Origin: Hevea brasiliensis
Lineage: Eukaryota > Streptophyta > Magnoliopsida > Malpighiales > Euphorbiaceae
Direction of reading: 5' to 3'
DNA length: 64,000 bases
NCBI RefSeq assembly: GCF_030052815.1
Contig: NC_079495.1
Coordinates: 49,267,043 to 49,331,042 of the forward strand
Made by a program: the position numbers and the translations under genes
Shown: piece by piece, positions 46,276-56,149 of the stretch
Position numbering within the stretch: the first letter of the stretch is position 1
Layout of the letters: the number at the start of each line of letters is the position of its first letter
The notes under the pieces: model-generated
Database searches by the model: none
What the model saw: only the letters and a program-made list of their open reading frames with translations
Told to the model about the DNA's origin: nothing

Positions 46276-47287
46276 CTTGGTGCTTTTATTATTTGGAATT
46301 CTGAGATTAAAGTGTTTGTTGTTTTTATTATTTGGAAATCTGAGATTAGGGTGTTTGCTGCTTTTACTGTAAATTTTAAGTAAGACTATGAAATCCAATT
46401 ACTCTATGATATTGTTATTTGGAGACTTTTACTGTAAATTCTTTTAAATAGCATATCTAAAATATAGTAGCAATTGGTTCAAGCATCTGCATGTGCATAG
46501 ATTCATTTTAGTGCATAGATTCCCTGGTAAATATTGCATCTGCAGTGTTTTCCGTGTCATGTCTGAGTTCTCAGATGCATTTTACACTGAGTTGATTGGA
46601 TTTGATATTCTTAACTTATAGTAATTTAGTTAGTGCATGCATTTTTGTGTATGGGTTCTCAGATTCTTATTGCATCTAAAGTTATTAGATTTGATAATTT
46701 TCATGGCTACAGTGAGCGATAGATGTTCAATCTTATAATTATGATTTATTAACATTGTGATTTTGCTTTTATTATTTGTGTTTAGGGTATTTGTGCATTA
46801 TTGTTAATATTATAATATATATTGTTTTATAAAGTGTAATACTCTAAATCTTTTTTTTTTTTTTATAATTTATCTTTGAAGGTATATAAGGAATTTTCGT
46901 CATGCCTTGAGATTTTGGACTTCCAAGATTGTGTTTCTATGAGTTGTATGAGTTGTTTTAGAAGTATTGTATTTATGAACTTCTTGTTTTTATAATTTTT
47001 TATTTGATTTTTTATAATTTAGCATGTACTGTGATGATATTTTTGTCATGTTTTATGTTTTATGTATTACGTTTGTTTGAATTACGAAAACTTTGGTTAA
47101 TATTTAGTATTAGGTTGTTTATTGACTGAATTTGCGATGTTCGGGTTCGGGTAACTTATTCTTTTCCATTTTTTCAGCAAAAATGCATAAAAAATAGCAG
47201 GTTCGGTTAGTGTGTGGGTATTAGTAATCGGATTGGATACCTTAAAATTCGTGGTTACCGTACCGGTTTGACATCCCTAGGTGCAGA

Positions 47288-47806
47288 CCTAACAGTGATA
47301 CTATTAGGTGAACACTGAAAACAAATTCTAGCATTATATTATAGAATAAATATAGAATGGAGGTTGCTGGAATTATTATAAATTTGGGCATTTATTAATG
47401 CTATTTGTTTTCTTAATGATGCTAAAACAATCACTTTTATGCAGGTACTACAATTTGCATTATCAATTTCTGTTGTTCTCAATTGTGGCTCCAGCTGATT
47501 TTTCTAACATGGTGGCTAGTGGAGGTAAGGTCTTGTTACTTTTATATCATTTTATATTTATATATTTATATATATGTCAAGTTCATGATTTCAGTTATGT
47601 ATACTTGTAAATGAGTGACCTACTATGTACTTTGTTTGACAGGGAAATGAGAAAGGGGAATACACCTATAAATGACGGTGGCCACTGGACTGTGCGTCTG
47701 TGATTAAATTCTAAAATTAACTTACTAGAGAGTTAGATTGTTTTAGAGAGGAAACCAGTCCTGTCTTCAAAAACTATATAATTACCTTGACTTTTCTTTC
47801 TCAAGG
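47288..47806 (+). promoter_or_regulatory. Upstream region of the PPR gene, possible 5' UTR exon
   Basis: Between the hAT element and the PPR start there is a stretch bounded by splice-like sites: tgcag before 47446 and a gaggtaagg donor near 47525, then ttgacag before 47643. These could be untranslated leader exons of the PPR gene. Exact transcription start and TATA box are not clear. The 70-codon frame here has no motif. Confidence 0.35.
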
Positions 47807-49669
47807 GTGACAATAGTGAACTTCTTTGTACCTCAAATGGCAAATCAGAAACTTTTGCAAGCATTCAAGATATCCAATCCCACAATTCTCACTTCAATAT
47901 CAAGCCAAGAAATTGCAGAAAAGATTGCTAAAATCTTAATTAAAGCAGGCCCAAAAGCACTTGAAACCACACCATCTCTGCTGTCAAATCTTGATTCTCA
48001 TGTAACCAACCTTATTCTCTTGAACCCAAGTCTCCCACCTAATCGTTGCTTGACTTTCTTTAACTTCCTTAGAAGACATCAGTTCCTCTTTTGTCATAAA
48101 CCTGATCTTCGAGCACATATAATCCTCATTGCCAGATTATTTCAGGCTAGAAAATTTGCAGAAATGAAGAATGTTTTGACTTGGATTCTTATGGATAAGA
48201 ATCTTCTATGCTCAGTCTTAGACTTGTTTTATTTGATTGATAATGGATTTCATGAGCCAGAATTTGTTGAAATTATGTGTGATATGTTGTTTAGAGTTTA
48301 TGCAGATAATAACATGTTTGAAGAGGGTTTACGGGTCTTTGATTATATGGTGAATAATGAATTAAAGATTGATATTAGATCATGTATAGTGTATATGCTT
48401 GCGTTGCAGAGATGTGATAAAATGTTGATGTGTTTGGGTTTCTTTAAAAAAATGGTCAAGTATAAGGTAGATATTACTGTTTATTCTTTGACAATTGTGG
48501 TTAATGGGTTGTGTAAGAAAGGCATGGTTAAGACGGCTGAGGATTTGATGATTGAAATGTCTGGTAAAGGGATTAAACCAAATGTTGTCACATATAATAC
48601 ACTTCTAAACTCCTACATTAAAAGAATGAATGTTGAACAAGTTGATGAGATGTTGAGGTTAATGGAGATGGATAAAATTGTGTATAATGCTGCTACATAT
48701 ACACTTTTGATTGATTGGTATGGCAGTTCTGGCCAGATTGATGAGGCTGAGAAAATGTTTGAAGAGATGCATGAGAGAGGTGTAGGAGTTGATATTCATG
48801 TGTATACCACGATGATTAGTTGGCAATGTAAACTCGGGAATATGAAAAGGGCATTTGTGTTGTTTGATGAGTTGACTGAGAGAGGCCTTCTTGCAAATGT
48901 TCACACTTTCGGTGCTTTGATTGATGGAGTTTGCAAGTCTGGGAAAATGGATGCAGCTGAGATGTTGGTGAATGAAATGCAATGTCAAGGGCTTGATGTG
49001 AATCAGGTGATATTTAACACACTTATAAATGGTTATAGCAAAAAGGGAATGATTGATGAGGCTTTACGGGTTCAGGATGTAATGGAGATGAAAGGATTTG
49101 AGAATGATATCTACACTTATAACACCATTGCCAGTGGGTTTTGTAAATTGGGTAGGCTTGAGGAAGCAAAGAGGTGTCTATTTACAATGGTAGAGAAGGG
49201 TGTGAATCCTAATGCTGTGAGTTTTACGACTTTGATTGACATATATTGCAAGGAAGGGAACTTCGTGGAAGCAGAAAGGCTTTTTCAGGAGATGGAAAAA
49301 AAGGGTGAGACGCCTAATATTGTTTCATATAATACTCTAATGGATGGTTACGGCAAGAAAGGGAAGTTGAAGGAGGCCTATAGGCTAAAAGATGAAATGG
49401 AAACTAGGGGAATGACTGCTGACATCTATACATACACATCACTTATACACGGGGAGTGCATTTTTGGGAAGATAGAAAAGGCCCTGAATTTGTTTAATGA
49501 AATGCGTCAAAAGGGTTTAGTTATCAATGTGGTCGCTTACACAGTAATAATATCTGGCTTGTCCAAGGAGGGAAGATTAGAAGAAGCTTTTAGATTGTAT
49601 GATGAGATGAAGGAAGCAGGCCTTACCCCTGATGATAGAGTATATACATCCCTTGTGGCCAATCTATAA
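47807..49669 (+). CDS. P-class pentatricopeptide repeat (PPR) protein
   Basis: This intact intronless frame of 620 codons is the only clearly functional gene in the window. PPR proteins bind organelle RNA in a sequence-specific way and act in its splicing, stability or translation in mitochondria or plastids. About eleven tandem 35-residue repeats run from residue ~226 to the C-terminus; their starts VYSLTIVVNGLCKKG (226), VTYNTLL (261), ATYTLLI (296), VYTTMIS (332), HTFGALIDGVCKSGK (366), VIFNTLINGY (401), YTYNTIASGFCKLGR (436), VSFTTLI (471), VSYNTLMDGY (506), YTYTSLI (541) and VAYTVIISG (576) keep the 35-residue spacing almost exactly. There is no E, DYW or SMR tail, so it is P-class. The ATG at 47837 (MANQKLLQ) is an alternative start. 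The N-terminal ~30 residues are poor in acids and may be a targeting peptide, but this is uncertain. The orthologue is not identified. Confidence 0.93.
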   Translation: MTIVNFFVPQMANQKLLQAFKISNPTILTSISSQEIAEKIAKILIKAGPKALETTPSLLSNLDSHVTNLILLNPSLPPNRCLTFFNFLRRHQFLFCHKPDLRAHIILIARLFQARKFAEMKNVLTWILMDKNLLCSVLDLFYLIDNGFHEPEFVEIMCDMLFRVYADNNMFEEGLRVFDYMVNNELKIDIRSCIVYMLALQRCDKMLMCLGFFKKMVKYKVDITVYSLTIVVNGLCKKGMVKTAEDLMIEMSGKGIKPNVVTYNTLLNSYIKRMNVEQVDEMLRLMEMDKIVYNAATYTLLIDWYGSSGQIDEAEKMFEEMHERGVGVDIHVYTTMISWQCKLGNMKRAFVLFDELTERGLLANVHTFGALIDGVCKSGKMDAAEMLVNEMQCQGLDVNQVIFNTLINGYSKKGMIDEALRVQDVMEMKGFENDIYTYNTIASGFCKLGRLEEAKRCLFTMVEKGVNPNAVSFTTLIDIYCKEGNFVEAERLFQEMEKKGETPNIVSYNTLMDGYGKKGKLKEAYRLKDEMETRGMTADIYTYTSLIHGECIFGKIEKALNLFNEMRQKGLVINVVAYTVIISGLSKEGRLEEAFRLYDEMKEAGLTPDDRVYTSLVANL

Positions 49670-49797
49670 AAACTTGCTTTAGGTGTCAGCTTTAATCCAT
49701 TGATATGTTTAGTTTCAGATCTGGAAATGTCTATTGACCTCAGGTTAGTTAGCAATTCCATGCTGAGTTATTATTAACGAAGTTATCTGATTTATTA

Positions 49798-50420
49798 AAA
49801 AGAATTGATTTATGGGAAATCAATCCCATTTTAATCAAAGGAAGAAGCCTTGAAAATGAAAGCATTTGTGGGTATTTCAAATCTGCACAAGCTATTGCAG
49901 ACTAAGGAGAAATTAGCATTCATGTGAAGAAAAATTTTGCATGCTGAAAATTCTCCAGTTATAGTCATTGGAGGATCATATGGTGGAAGTAGGACACTAC
50001 TCTGCATATTTGTTGTTCACAACCATTACATATAGATATATGGTTTTTATCTTATTTAATTTTTTTTTTCACTGGTGTTCCTAGTGCTGGCTTTATGGTT
50101 TGACTTTGCCCTCACGTAGCCCTTGGAGCTTTGGCCTCATCGGTATCCGTTCTATACTTTGATGATATCACCATGTAGGGTTACTATTCTATTGTCACCA
50201 AGGATTTTAGAGTAAATATATCATTTTTTTCCTTAATTAAGCTTTTGCAAGGGTGTAAATGTTGATGTGAAAAAAAGGTTGATTAATTATGAATTCCTTT
50301 CGCAGGAAGCTAGTGAGATTTGCTATGAGACAATACAAAAGTCATGGATGGAAATCGATGAAATTGCTTCTAAATCAAATGACCCTTCAATCCTCAGCAA
50401 GAAATTCATGAATTGCAAGT
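49798..50420 (+). pseudogene. Pro-X carboxypeptidase-like (peptidase S28) remnant
   Basis: Broken frames recall plant lysosomal Pro-X carboxypeptidase-like proteins. In order one reads YGKSIPF (49811), YFKSAQAIAD then a stop, EISIHVKKN, and HAENSPVIVIGGSYGG (around 49940-49990), the GGSYGG nucleophile elbow of family S28. After an interruption comes ILYFDDIT, a stop and GYYSIVTKDFR (about 50145-50210), then [18 protein letters not shown] (50307-50360), ending NCK before gtaata. Non-coding stretches between the blocks look like introns, so it derives from genomic DNA rather than a processed transcript. N- and C-terminal parts, including the other catalytic residues, are missing. Confidence 0.75.
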
Positions 50421-50527
50421 AATAACATTACTTTTTCACATGCTTTTATGGATCATTATTACAATAATTTGTCATCTTTATGTGAATTTTCTTTCCTTGT
50501 AGTCCCTGGAAGGATTCTATTGAGCCC

Positions 50528-50571
50528 AAAAATTACTTGGATGCAACTCAAAAATTACTTGGATGCAATGT
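50528..50571 (+). repeat. Short tandem duplication
   Basis: The words aaaaattacttggatgcaa appear twice in a row, separated by ctc, between the two pseudogenes. Confidence 0.85.
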
Positions 50572-50574
50572 TTT

Positions 50575-51236
50575 GTGTTGCTGCTCAGTACAATGAACCT
50601 CTGGACAGCCCTTTGACTGCTCCTTGCAACATTCAATGCTTGCACTATTATCAATAGATTTACTAGGATTGCAGACGAAATTTTTGGCATGTTGATTGCT
50701 GTTTAATTCATTCAAGAGGCTGTTAAAGTAAGTCAAACCAATAAAACAACAAATGAATTTTAGCTTATCAAGTTTAGCTACTTGATTAGTGGGATGCCCA
50801 ACGATGTTTGGATCACAGGGAATGGTGAGTTTGTTCAAAATTCCCAAAGCTGAAGATCCAAAGGTAGAGATGTATTAATTTCAGTGGCTTTAAACAAATG
50901 GATTGTTGGGTATAATATTCACCTTTGGCCTTTACACTGCCTTGAAGAGCAGAAGGCAAGATCATGATAGTATGTCAAGCTACGTTGTGCTTCATTTTTG
51001 TGATTTGAAATTAATAGCTTTACTTATGGGATCTGAAAAATTTTGCTCCATTTTCTACAGGGTGGTTCAGAAGTTTCATTGCAGACTATGGCATTCCTTG
51101 TTGCGGTATGGACAGCACTTTCATTTAGCATACCGTGCAAAGTTCCTTCTGGAGTTCCTAGAAGGCTCTTTAGCCCTCTTTGGCTCTTCCTTGGGTGTCT
51201 TCATCCTTATACCACTGAGCAGTTGATATTTAACTT
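50575..51236 (+). pseudogene. Boron (borate) transporter-like remnant, SLC4/BOR family
   Basis: Pieces match plant BOR efflux transporters. They are NLWTAL, then ATFNACTIINRFTRIADEIF and GMLIAV, a taa stop, and FIQEAVK before a gtaagt donor (50733); next GMVSLFKIPKAEDPKVEMY, a stop, FQWL, a stop, TNGLLGIIFTFGLYTALKSRR (50819-50960); and after a second intron with tacag, GWFRSFIADYG (51061-51093), then a shift to the frame VAVWTALSF, VPSGVPRRLFSPL. Exon borders with gt/ag survive. Membrane segments of the transporter are partly recognisable. Stops and shifts rule out function. The first and last thirds of the family protein are absent. Confidence 0.82.
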
Positions 51237-51757
51237 GTTCTCTCCTTGTCCTCACAAAATTCATTTGCCATTTGTATGTTTCTGCTCTTGACAGTGGTAG
51301 ATACAATACAATATAATATATCTCTGTAGATTTCTTCCTTGGGGTTATAGGGCTCATCACTTGAAAGAGGAAAGAGGTGTGTAGTGTAATTGGTTTACCC
51401 AATTTGACTTACCTGTTTCCCTTATCAATGAAACAGTAGTGGTTGAATTGATGATTAATTCAGGTGCTAATTTGACATGTGAAGAAATGCATTTGACATG
51501 TATTAGTTTTGGTAATACTTGACTAAGTTAAAAAAGAGGAAGCAACATCTTTGGGGAAGTTGGAATGGTTGGTAAATGTGTATTTCTACCTTAATGTGCT
51601 TTATTGAACACTTGCTCTGTTATGAATAATATCTTCTTCTTCTTTTTTATTTTATTTTATTTTTTTATTTTAAGAGTACTTCATGCAGGACATATTTCTA
51701 CTTGATTTGGTTGCTGGCATGTCGGAATGTTTATAGGTCGGGTTTGAATTAATGATG
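51237..51757. other. Spacer, no gene recognised
   Basis: AT-rich sequence with a T-rich tract near 51635-51670. No coding motif or transposon end is seen beyond the BOR remnant. Confidence 0.5.
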
Positions 51758-52114
51758 CCTTCAATCCAAGCCTATGTAAATTATTGTAATCTTATAATAT
51801 AAGCTGACTCAACCCGACAAAGAAATTCCTTGTAATTTTTATTGTTCGTTTCTAAATTTTGTTGTGTTTTATTTGTTATTAAAAAAATCTTTCAACTTTT
51901 TTTTTTTATTTTACAAAAATTTTTCTAACTTTGTTACCTTCAATCCAAGCCTATGTAAATTATTGTAATCTTATAGTATAAGCTGACTCAACTCAACAAA
52001 GAAGTTCCTTGTAAGTTTTATTGTTCGTTTCCAAATTTTGTTGTGTTTTATTTGTTATTAAAAAAATCTTTCAACTTTTATTTTATTTTACAAAAATTTT
52101 TCTAACTTTGTTAT
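51758..52114. repeat. 179-bp direct tandem duplication
   Basis: Copy 1 (51758-51936) and copy 2 (51937-52114) both begin ccttcaatccaagcctatg and end ctaactttgtta. They differ at a few scattered bases and in the length of a T run. Confidence 0.9.
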
Positions 52115-53282
52115 AGTCTCAAGGTTAAAAAAGCAATGATAATATTTTTTCGTTTCCTTTCTTCGCACACTAAAAAAGGTTAGAAAGCGTTGAAATTGCA
52201 TTTATAGGTGTTATACAATTTGAAAACCTGTTGTTAGTGCAGGTTAAAGGAGTTTCGAATATATTCAAGCGGTGCGGACATTAAAAGCGTTAACTATGGG
52301 CGTACTTGCTAATGGGAATTGAAATACTTAGCTGTTACTTTTTTTAATATCGTTTGATGTTTGTTATGGAATTTAAATGTTAATATATAACAAAATAACA
52401 GTAAAAACTAATTCTCCATATGTATCCCTTAAATGAGCCTTGTTTTGTCCAAATAATAGAAGCACAATTAAAATATATTAATTTTATTAACTCACTCAAC
52501 ACTTCTAAATTCTGCAAACTGCTAACAATCTCTCAAATTGTTAGATTGACATAACTAAAAAATATAGCACGATGTATGTTAGACAAATATTAGTATAACA
52601 CTATAAAAAGTGTTTTCAATCCAAACAAATATAGTAAAATTTAGCTTGTATTAAACTATAGTAAACAGTACAATCAATAAAGTACTGCAACAGCCGACAA
52701 TAAACTATTAATCTTCAGCACAAGTTAAGGTAAATGAATCCAAGAAAAAGGGTTTTAATTTCTATTGGAATTCATTAACCCACAAAAATAACAGTTAAGA
52801 AATCAAATATTAATCTTTTGTTATTATATATTTCATATTGGACCCTCATATAATTAGGGGAAGATTCCAGCATTAGCTACTTTCATGAAATTCAAGGTGA
52901 CAATTAACACAATTAGGAGATATCGACGATCAACCAAAACCCATGTAGAGCCAAATGACTAAAAATCTCAACTTAATTAATAAATTTTGAAAAAAGAAAA
53001 AGAATATGCAGAGTTGGTGCAGCTTAAATTAACAAAGGACAAAGCAATCAAATTCTAGGTTAAGAATTCAGGCCGTGAAATCGAGCTTCGAGGCCAAAGT
53101 GTAGTTCGGCAGTGGAAGTCTGCATGACGATAATATATACAGTGTATGGGAACAGCCGAATGTGAGTTCGGCTACTGAGCTTTCTACAACTCAGAAAATG
53201 TTATGTGTTTAGTACTCTTTTAGCATATTAATACATATTATGGATAAAGTTTTCAATATGGATAAAGCTTTCTACACCAAGG
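52115..53282. other. Spacer, no gene recognised
   Basis: AT-rich, no convincing frame. A short segment near 53085-53185 has two related words (gtagttcggcagtgg and gtgagttcggctactg). Otherwise nothing is seen. Confidence 0.5.
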
Positions 53283-53947
53283 TGTAGGCTGCCCATTCCT
53301 ACACTCCATATGCTCCAAATGTGTGTCTTATTTCTGCCCCAAACCTGTCTCATTACTACCCAATTGCTGAAAAAGTGTTTGTCCATCTACATGCCAAATA
53401 AGGAAAAAGCAATAACTCCATTTTTGAGACACACCAGCAACCCAAACCTAACACCTTTTTTTGTAAACAAGGCCTTTTAATCTGATTGTATCCATACTAT
53501 TTATGTTTGAACTTATTTTCCATTTTTTGCTTGAAAAAAGTGTAATATCTAAGCATGGGAAAATACATTGGTCATTACCATGCTTACTGGACTATCTCTT
53601 TAAAAGAAGATTTCTCCTTCATTTTGAATAGATTTTGGAAGTTCATAGTACAATTTTCTCTCATTGGAGAGCTTTGCAAATATTCTTGCAATCTTAGTTC
53701 TTCTTAGAACTTAATTCAACTCTTAGCAAATTCAGCCTAGTTTGTTAAGTTTTATTGTATGTTCAAGGTTATTCTTCCATTTTGGAATTTCAGTCTTGTT
53801 CTTGGCTATTCCCCTTGCTTGCTTTTGGTTCTTCTTGGCCTCCATTGAACGGTTGAAGCTGCTTGGGTTTTGTTTCTTGTTTTGGAGATGGTTGGGACAA
53901 ACGTCCTCTTGATGTATCTTGGTCTATCCTAGAGGAATCACAACATC
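53283..53947 (+). mobile_element. Element I 5' LTR (short-LTR Gypsy), left limit uncertain
   Basis: The right limit is set by cacaaca at 53947 with a PBS just after. The left limit is the most plausible TG start (tgtaggctgccc); the LTR would be 665 bp. The short LTR and the gag type differ from the long-LTR elements elsewhere in the window. Confidence 0.45.
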
Positions 53948-53949
53948 TA

Positions 53950-53961
53950 GTATCAGAGCTT
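53950..53961 (+). promoter_or_regulatory. Primer binding site of element I
   Basis: tagtatcagagc, one base off the initiator Met tRNA complement, two bases after the LTR end. Confidence 0.75.
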
Positions 53962-54986
53962 TAGTGCTCTCCAAAATAGGTCTATTGTGTCTCTTTTAGT
54001 GTGTTTCTCGTGTTAAAATTTCTATTCTACTTGCTTCTTCTTTCAGCTTGAAGATCCTTCTTCGAAGCTTTGTGTTTCTCATTGTGTTGTTGTTGAATAT
54101 GTTTTGTACTGCTTTTGCGCTTCCATCTTTCTTTCCTTCTTTCAAATATGTGTCTTTGCCTCTAGAAAACCTTATATTGTGAAGTGTTGTGGCTGTTGTG
54201 TGGTTCATTCTTCTACATCTTTTTTGTTACAAGTTAAAAAATTTTATTTTGGCACAATTTGTTGTTCTTGTGAAAGAAGTCTATGTTTGATGTTGAGATA
54301 AAAAAGGAAAAGAATTAAAAAGGAAAGAAAAAGAAAGACAAGAAGTAAAGGAAATTGTTTGAATATTGTTGAGTTGAAACCTGTTATTTTAGGGGTTGTA
54401 CTAAAACACTTGGTACCAAATCTGCCCAGAAAATTCTCAAATTTTAGAGGGATGTTTTGCGTACCAAATTAGGCTTGGATATTAAATTTGATGCCCAAAT
54501 TCCACTGTTTGCTTGGTGAACCCGGCTTTGCATCTATTAGGCTAATTTGGAGTCCAAAACTCCAAACCGATTTTTGGAACTTCTAGACACAGTTTTCCCT
54601 ATTAAAATAGTGTCATTTGGTTGCTTGTAACATAGTTTTATAGATTTCTTTCATTTTCATATACTTGCCTCTTATTTGGTGTCTTTCAATTTTTTAGCCT
54701 CTAGAGTCTCATACACTTTATTAATACTTGTTTTGCTTCTATTTTGTGCTTGATCATGTGCTAAAACTTGGTTAAGCTTGCTGCTTTTGTGAAGAATTAA
54801 CATAATTCTAACAAGAACTTTGAGGACAATAATTAAGTGGAAAAAGGCTAGAGTGGTGAGCACATTAAGAGGGCAAAAGCCATTCATTGAGTGAAACACT
54901 TTGAGTGGTCTTAAAATTGAGTGTCAAGTGAGAAAATTGGTGAGGAAACTTTTGTTTTATACTAACCTTTTGTGCAGGTATTAAAT
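53962..54986 (+). other. Leader region of element I
   Basis: About 1 kb of untranslated leader between the PBS and the gag start. It includes a gaaagaaaaagaaagac purine run near 54320 and no long frame of interest. Confidence 0.5.
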
Positions 54987-56146
54987 ATGTCTCAAGAAGT
55001 AGAAGGTGAAAAGAGTGAAAGAGGGGTTGAGAATCCTTTCTACTAACAAGCATTGGGTCAACATTTGGAAAGGGTTTCAATGACCTTAGCCTCATTGGTG
55101 AATAGAATTGAGATGCTTGAGCAAAATAGTAGGAATAGTGAATGGGAATGGAAGTCATAGGCCGAATGTGGCTGAATCGAGTAAGGGTCCTAGGGCGGCA
55201 CCTACACCCTCTATGGATGATTGGGATGATGACTATGAGGAAGACCAAAAGCTTGATGATGAGCAGCAATCTTATGCCTATGATGATACATATAGGCCGA
55301 GGGGTATGAGAGGTAGAGGAGGTAGAGGAGTTAGGAGAAATATGATGGAGGATGCAAGAGGGAGAGCTAGGATAGATAATAATATTGGTGGCATCAAAAT
55401 GAAAATCCCTCCATTTCAAAGGAAGGTGGATCTGGATGCTTACTTAGAGTGGGAGAGATGAGTAGAGCTGGTATTTGATTACCATAATTATAGTAAGGAG
55501 AAGAAAGTGAAGTTAGCTATTGTCGAATTCACAGATTATGCCATTACTTGGTGGGATCAACTAATAGCCAAGAGGAGAAGAAATGGCATGATGGGAGTAG
55601 AAAATTGGGAGGAAATGAAACAAGTGATGAGGGATAGATTTGTACCTTAGCACTATTATAGGGAATTGCATTAAAGATTGCAAGGGTTAGTGCAAGGAAA
55701 TAGGAGTGTGGAAGAGTACTTTAAAGAGATGAAAATGGCTATGTTAAAAGCCAATGTTGAGGAGGATAGGGAAACCACTATGGATCAATTCTTGAAGGGA
55801 TTGAATGTGGATATTGCTAATATAGTGGAGTTACAACATTATGTTGAGTTGGATAACATGCTAAACATGGCTATAAAGATTGAGAAACAATTGAAGAAGA
55901 AGAAAGCAATGAAGTTTGGAGTGGGGATGAATGTGGCAGCCACTTCTCCATGGAAGTCGAATTGGAGTAGGAGAGTTACCAAGGATGAGAAGGTGGTTTC
56001 TAAGGAAAAGAAAGTAGAGACTAAAGTGAGTGAGAAGCCACAAGTTTTTGACAAGGGTAAAGGGCCTAGCATTTCTAGTGGGAGAATTAGAGACATCAAG
56101 TGCTTTAGGTGTTTAGGAAATAGTCATTATGCATCACAATACCCCT
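54987..56146 (+). pseudogene. Element I gag, truncated
   Basis: The frame starts MSQEVEGEKSERG at 54987 and soon meets a stop (near 55044). Later stretches carry the retrotransposon gag domain: PPFQRKVDLDAYLEWER (55408-55460), VKLAIVEFTDYAITWWDQL, a stop within the RDRFVP region (55648-55650), QGNRSVEEYFKEMKMAM (55687), and a basic linker. The zinc knuckle reads C-FRC-LGNSH-YASQY, with the last Cys changed to Tyr. The sequence breaks off at about 56146 into LTR F, and no pol is left. It belongs to a different Gypsy lineage from A, B and D. Confidence 0.83.
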
Positions 56147-56149
56147 TTT

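Larger units (their letters stand above)
44740..47279. mobile_element. Non-autonomous hAT (Ac-like) DNA transposon
   Basis: The ends are tagagatgg at left and, read inward from the right, tagggatgt; these fit the TAGGGATG-type ends of Ac-like hAT elements. They are flanked by 8-bp duplications ggtgcaaa (44732-44739) and ggtgcaga (47280-47287), differing at one base. Subterminal regions are rich in gggtacccg-like words, as usual in hATs. No transposase frame is visible in 2540 bp. The interior has microsatellites (45000-45700) and a C-rich block (46040-46270) that resembles a 5' untranslated exon followed by gttagt. Confidence 0.7.

Noticed and set aside
47398..47610. Frame of 70 codons upstream of the PPR gene as a small gene
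   Set aside because: It spans possible splice sites and lacks motifs; treated as a possible untranslated leader instead.
48659..48988. Minus-strand frame inside the PPR gene
   Set aside because: Shadow of the PPR repeats on the other strand.
53085..53185. Possible inverted-repeat transposon (gttcggcagtgg / gttcggctactg words)
   Set aside because: The words are direct rather than inverted, short, and without target-site duplications.
54865..55419. Minus-strand frame of 184 codons opposite the gag of I
   Set aside because: Shadow of the gag coding strand, with Ser/His/Pro-rich text; the plus strand has clear gag motifs.
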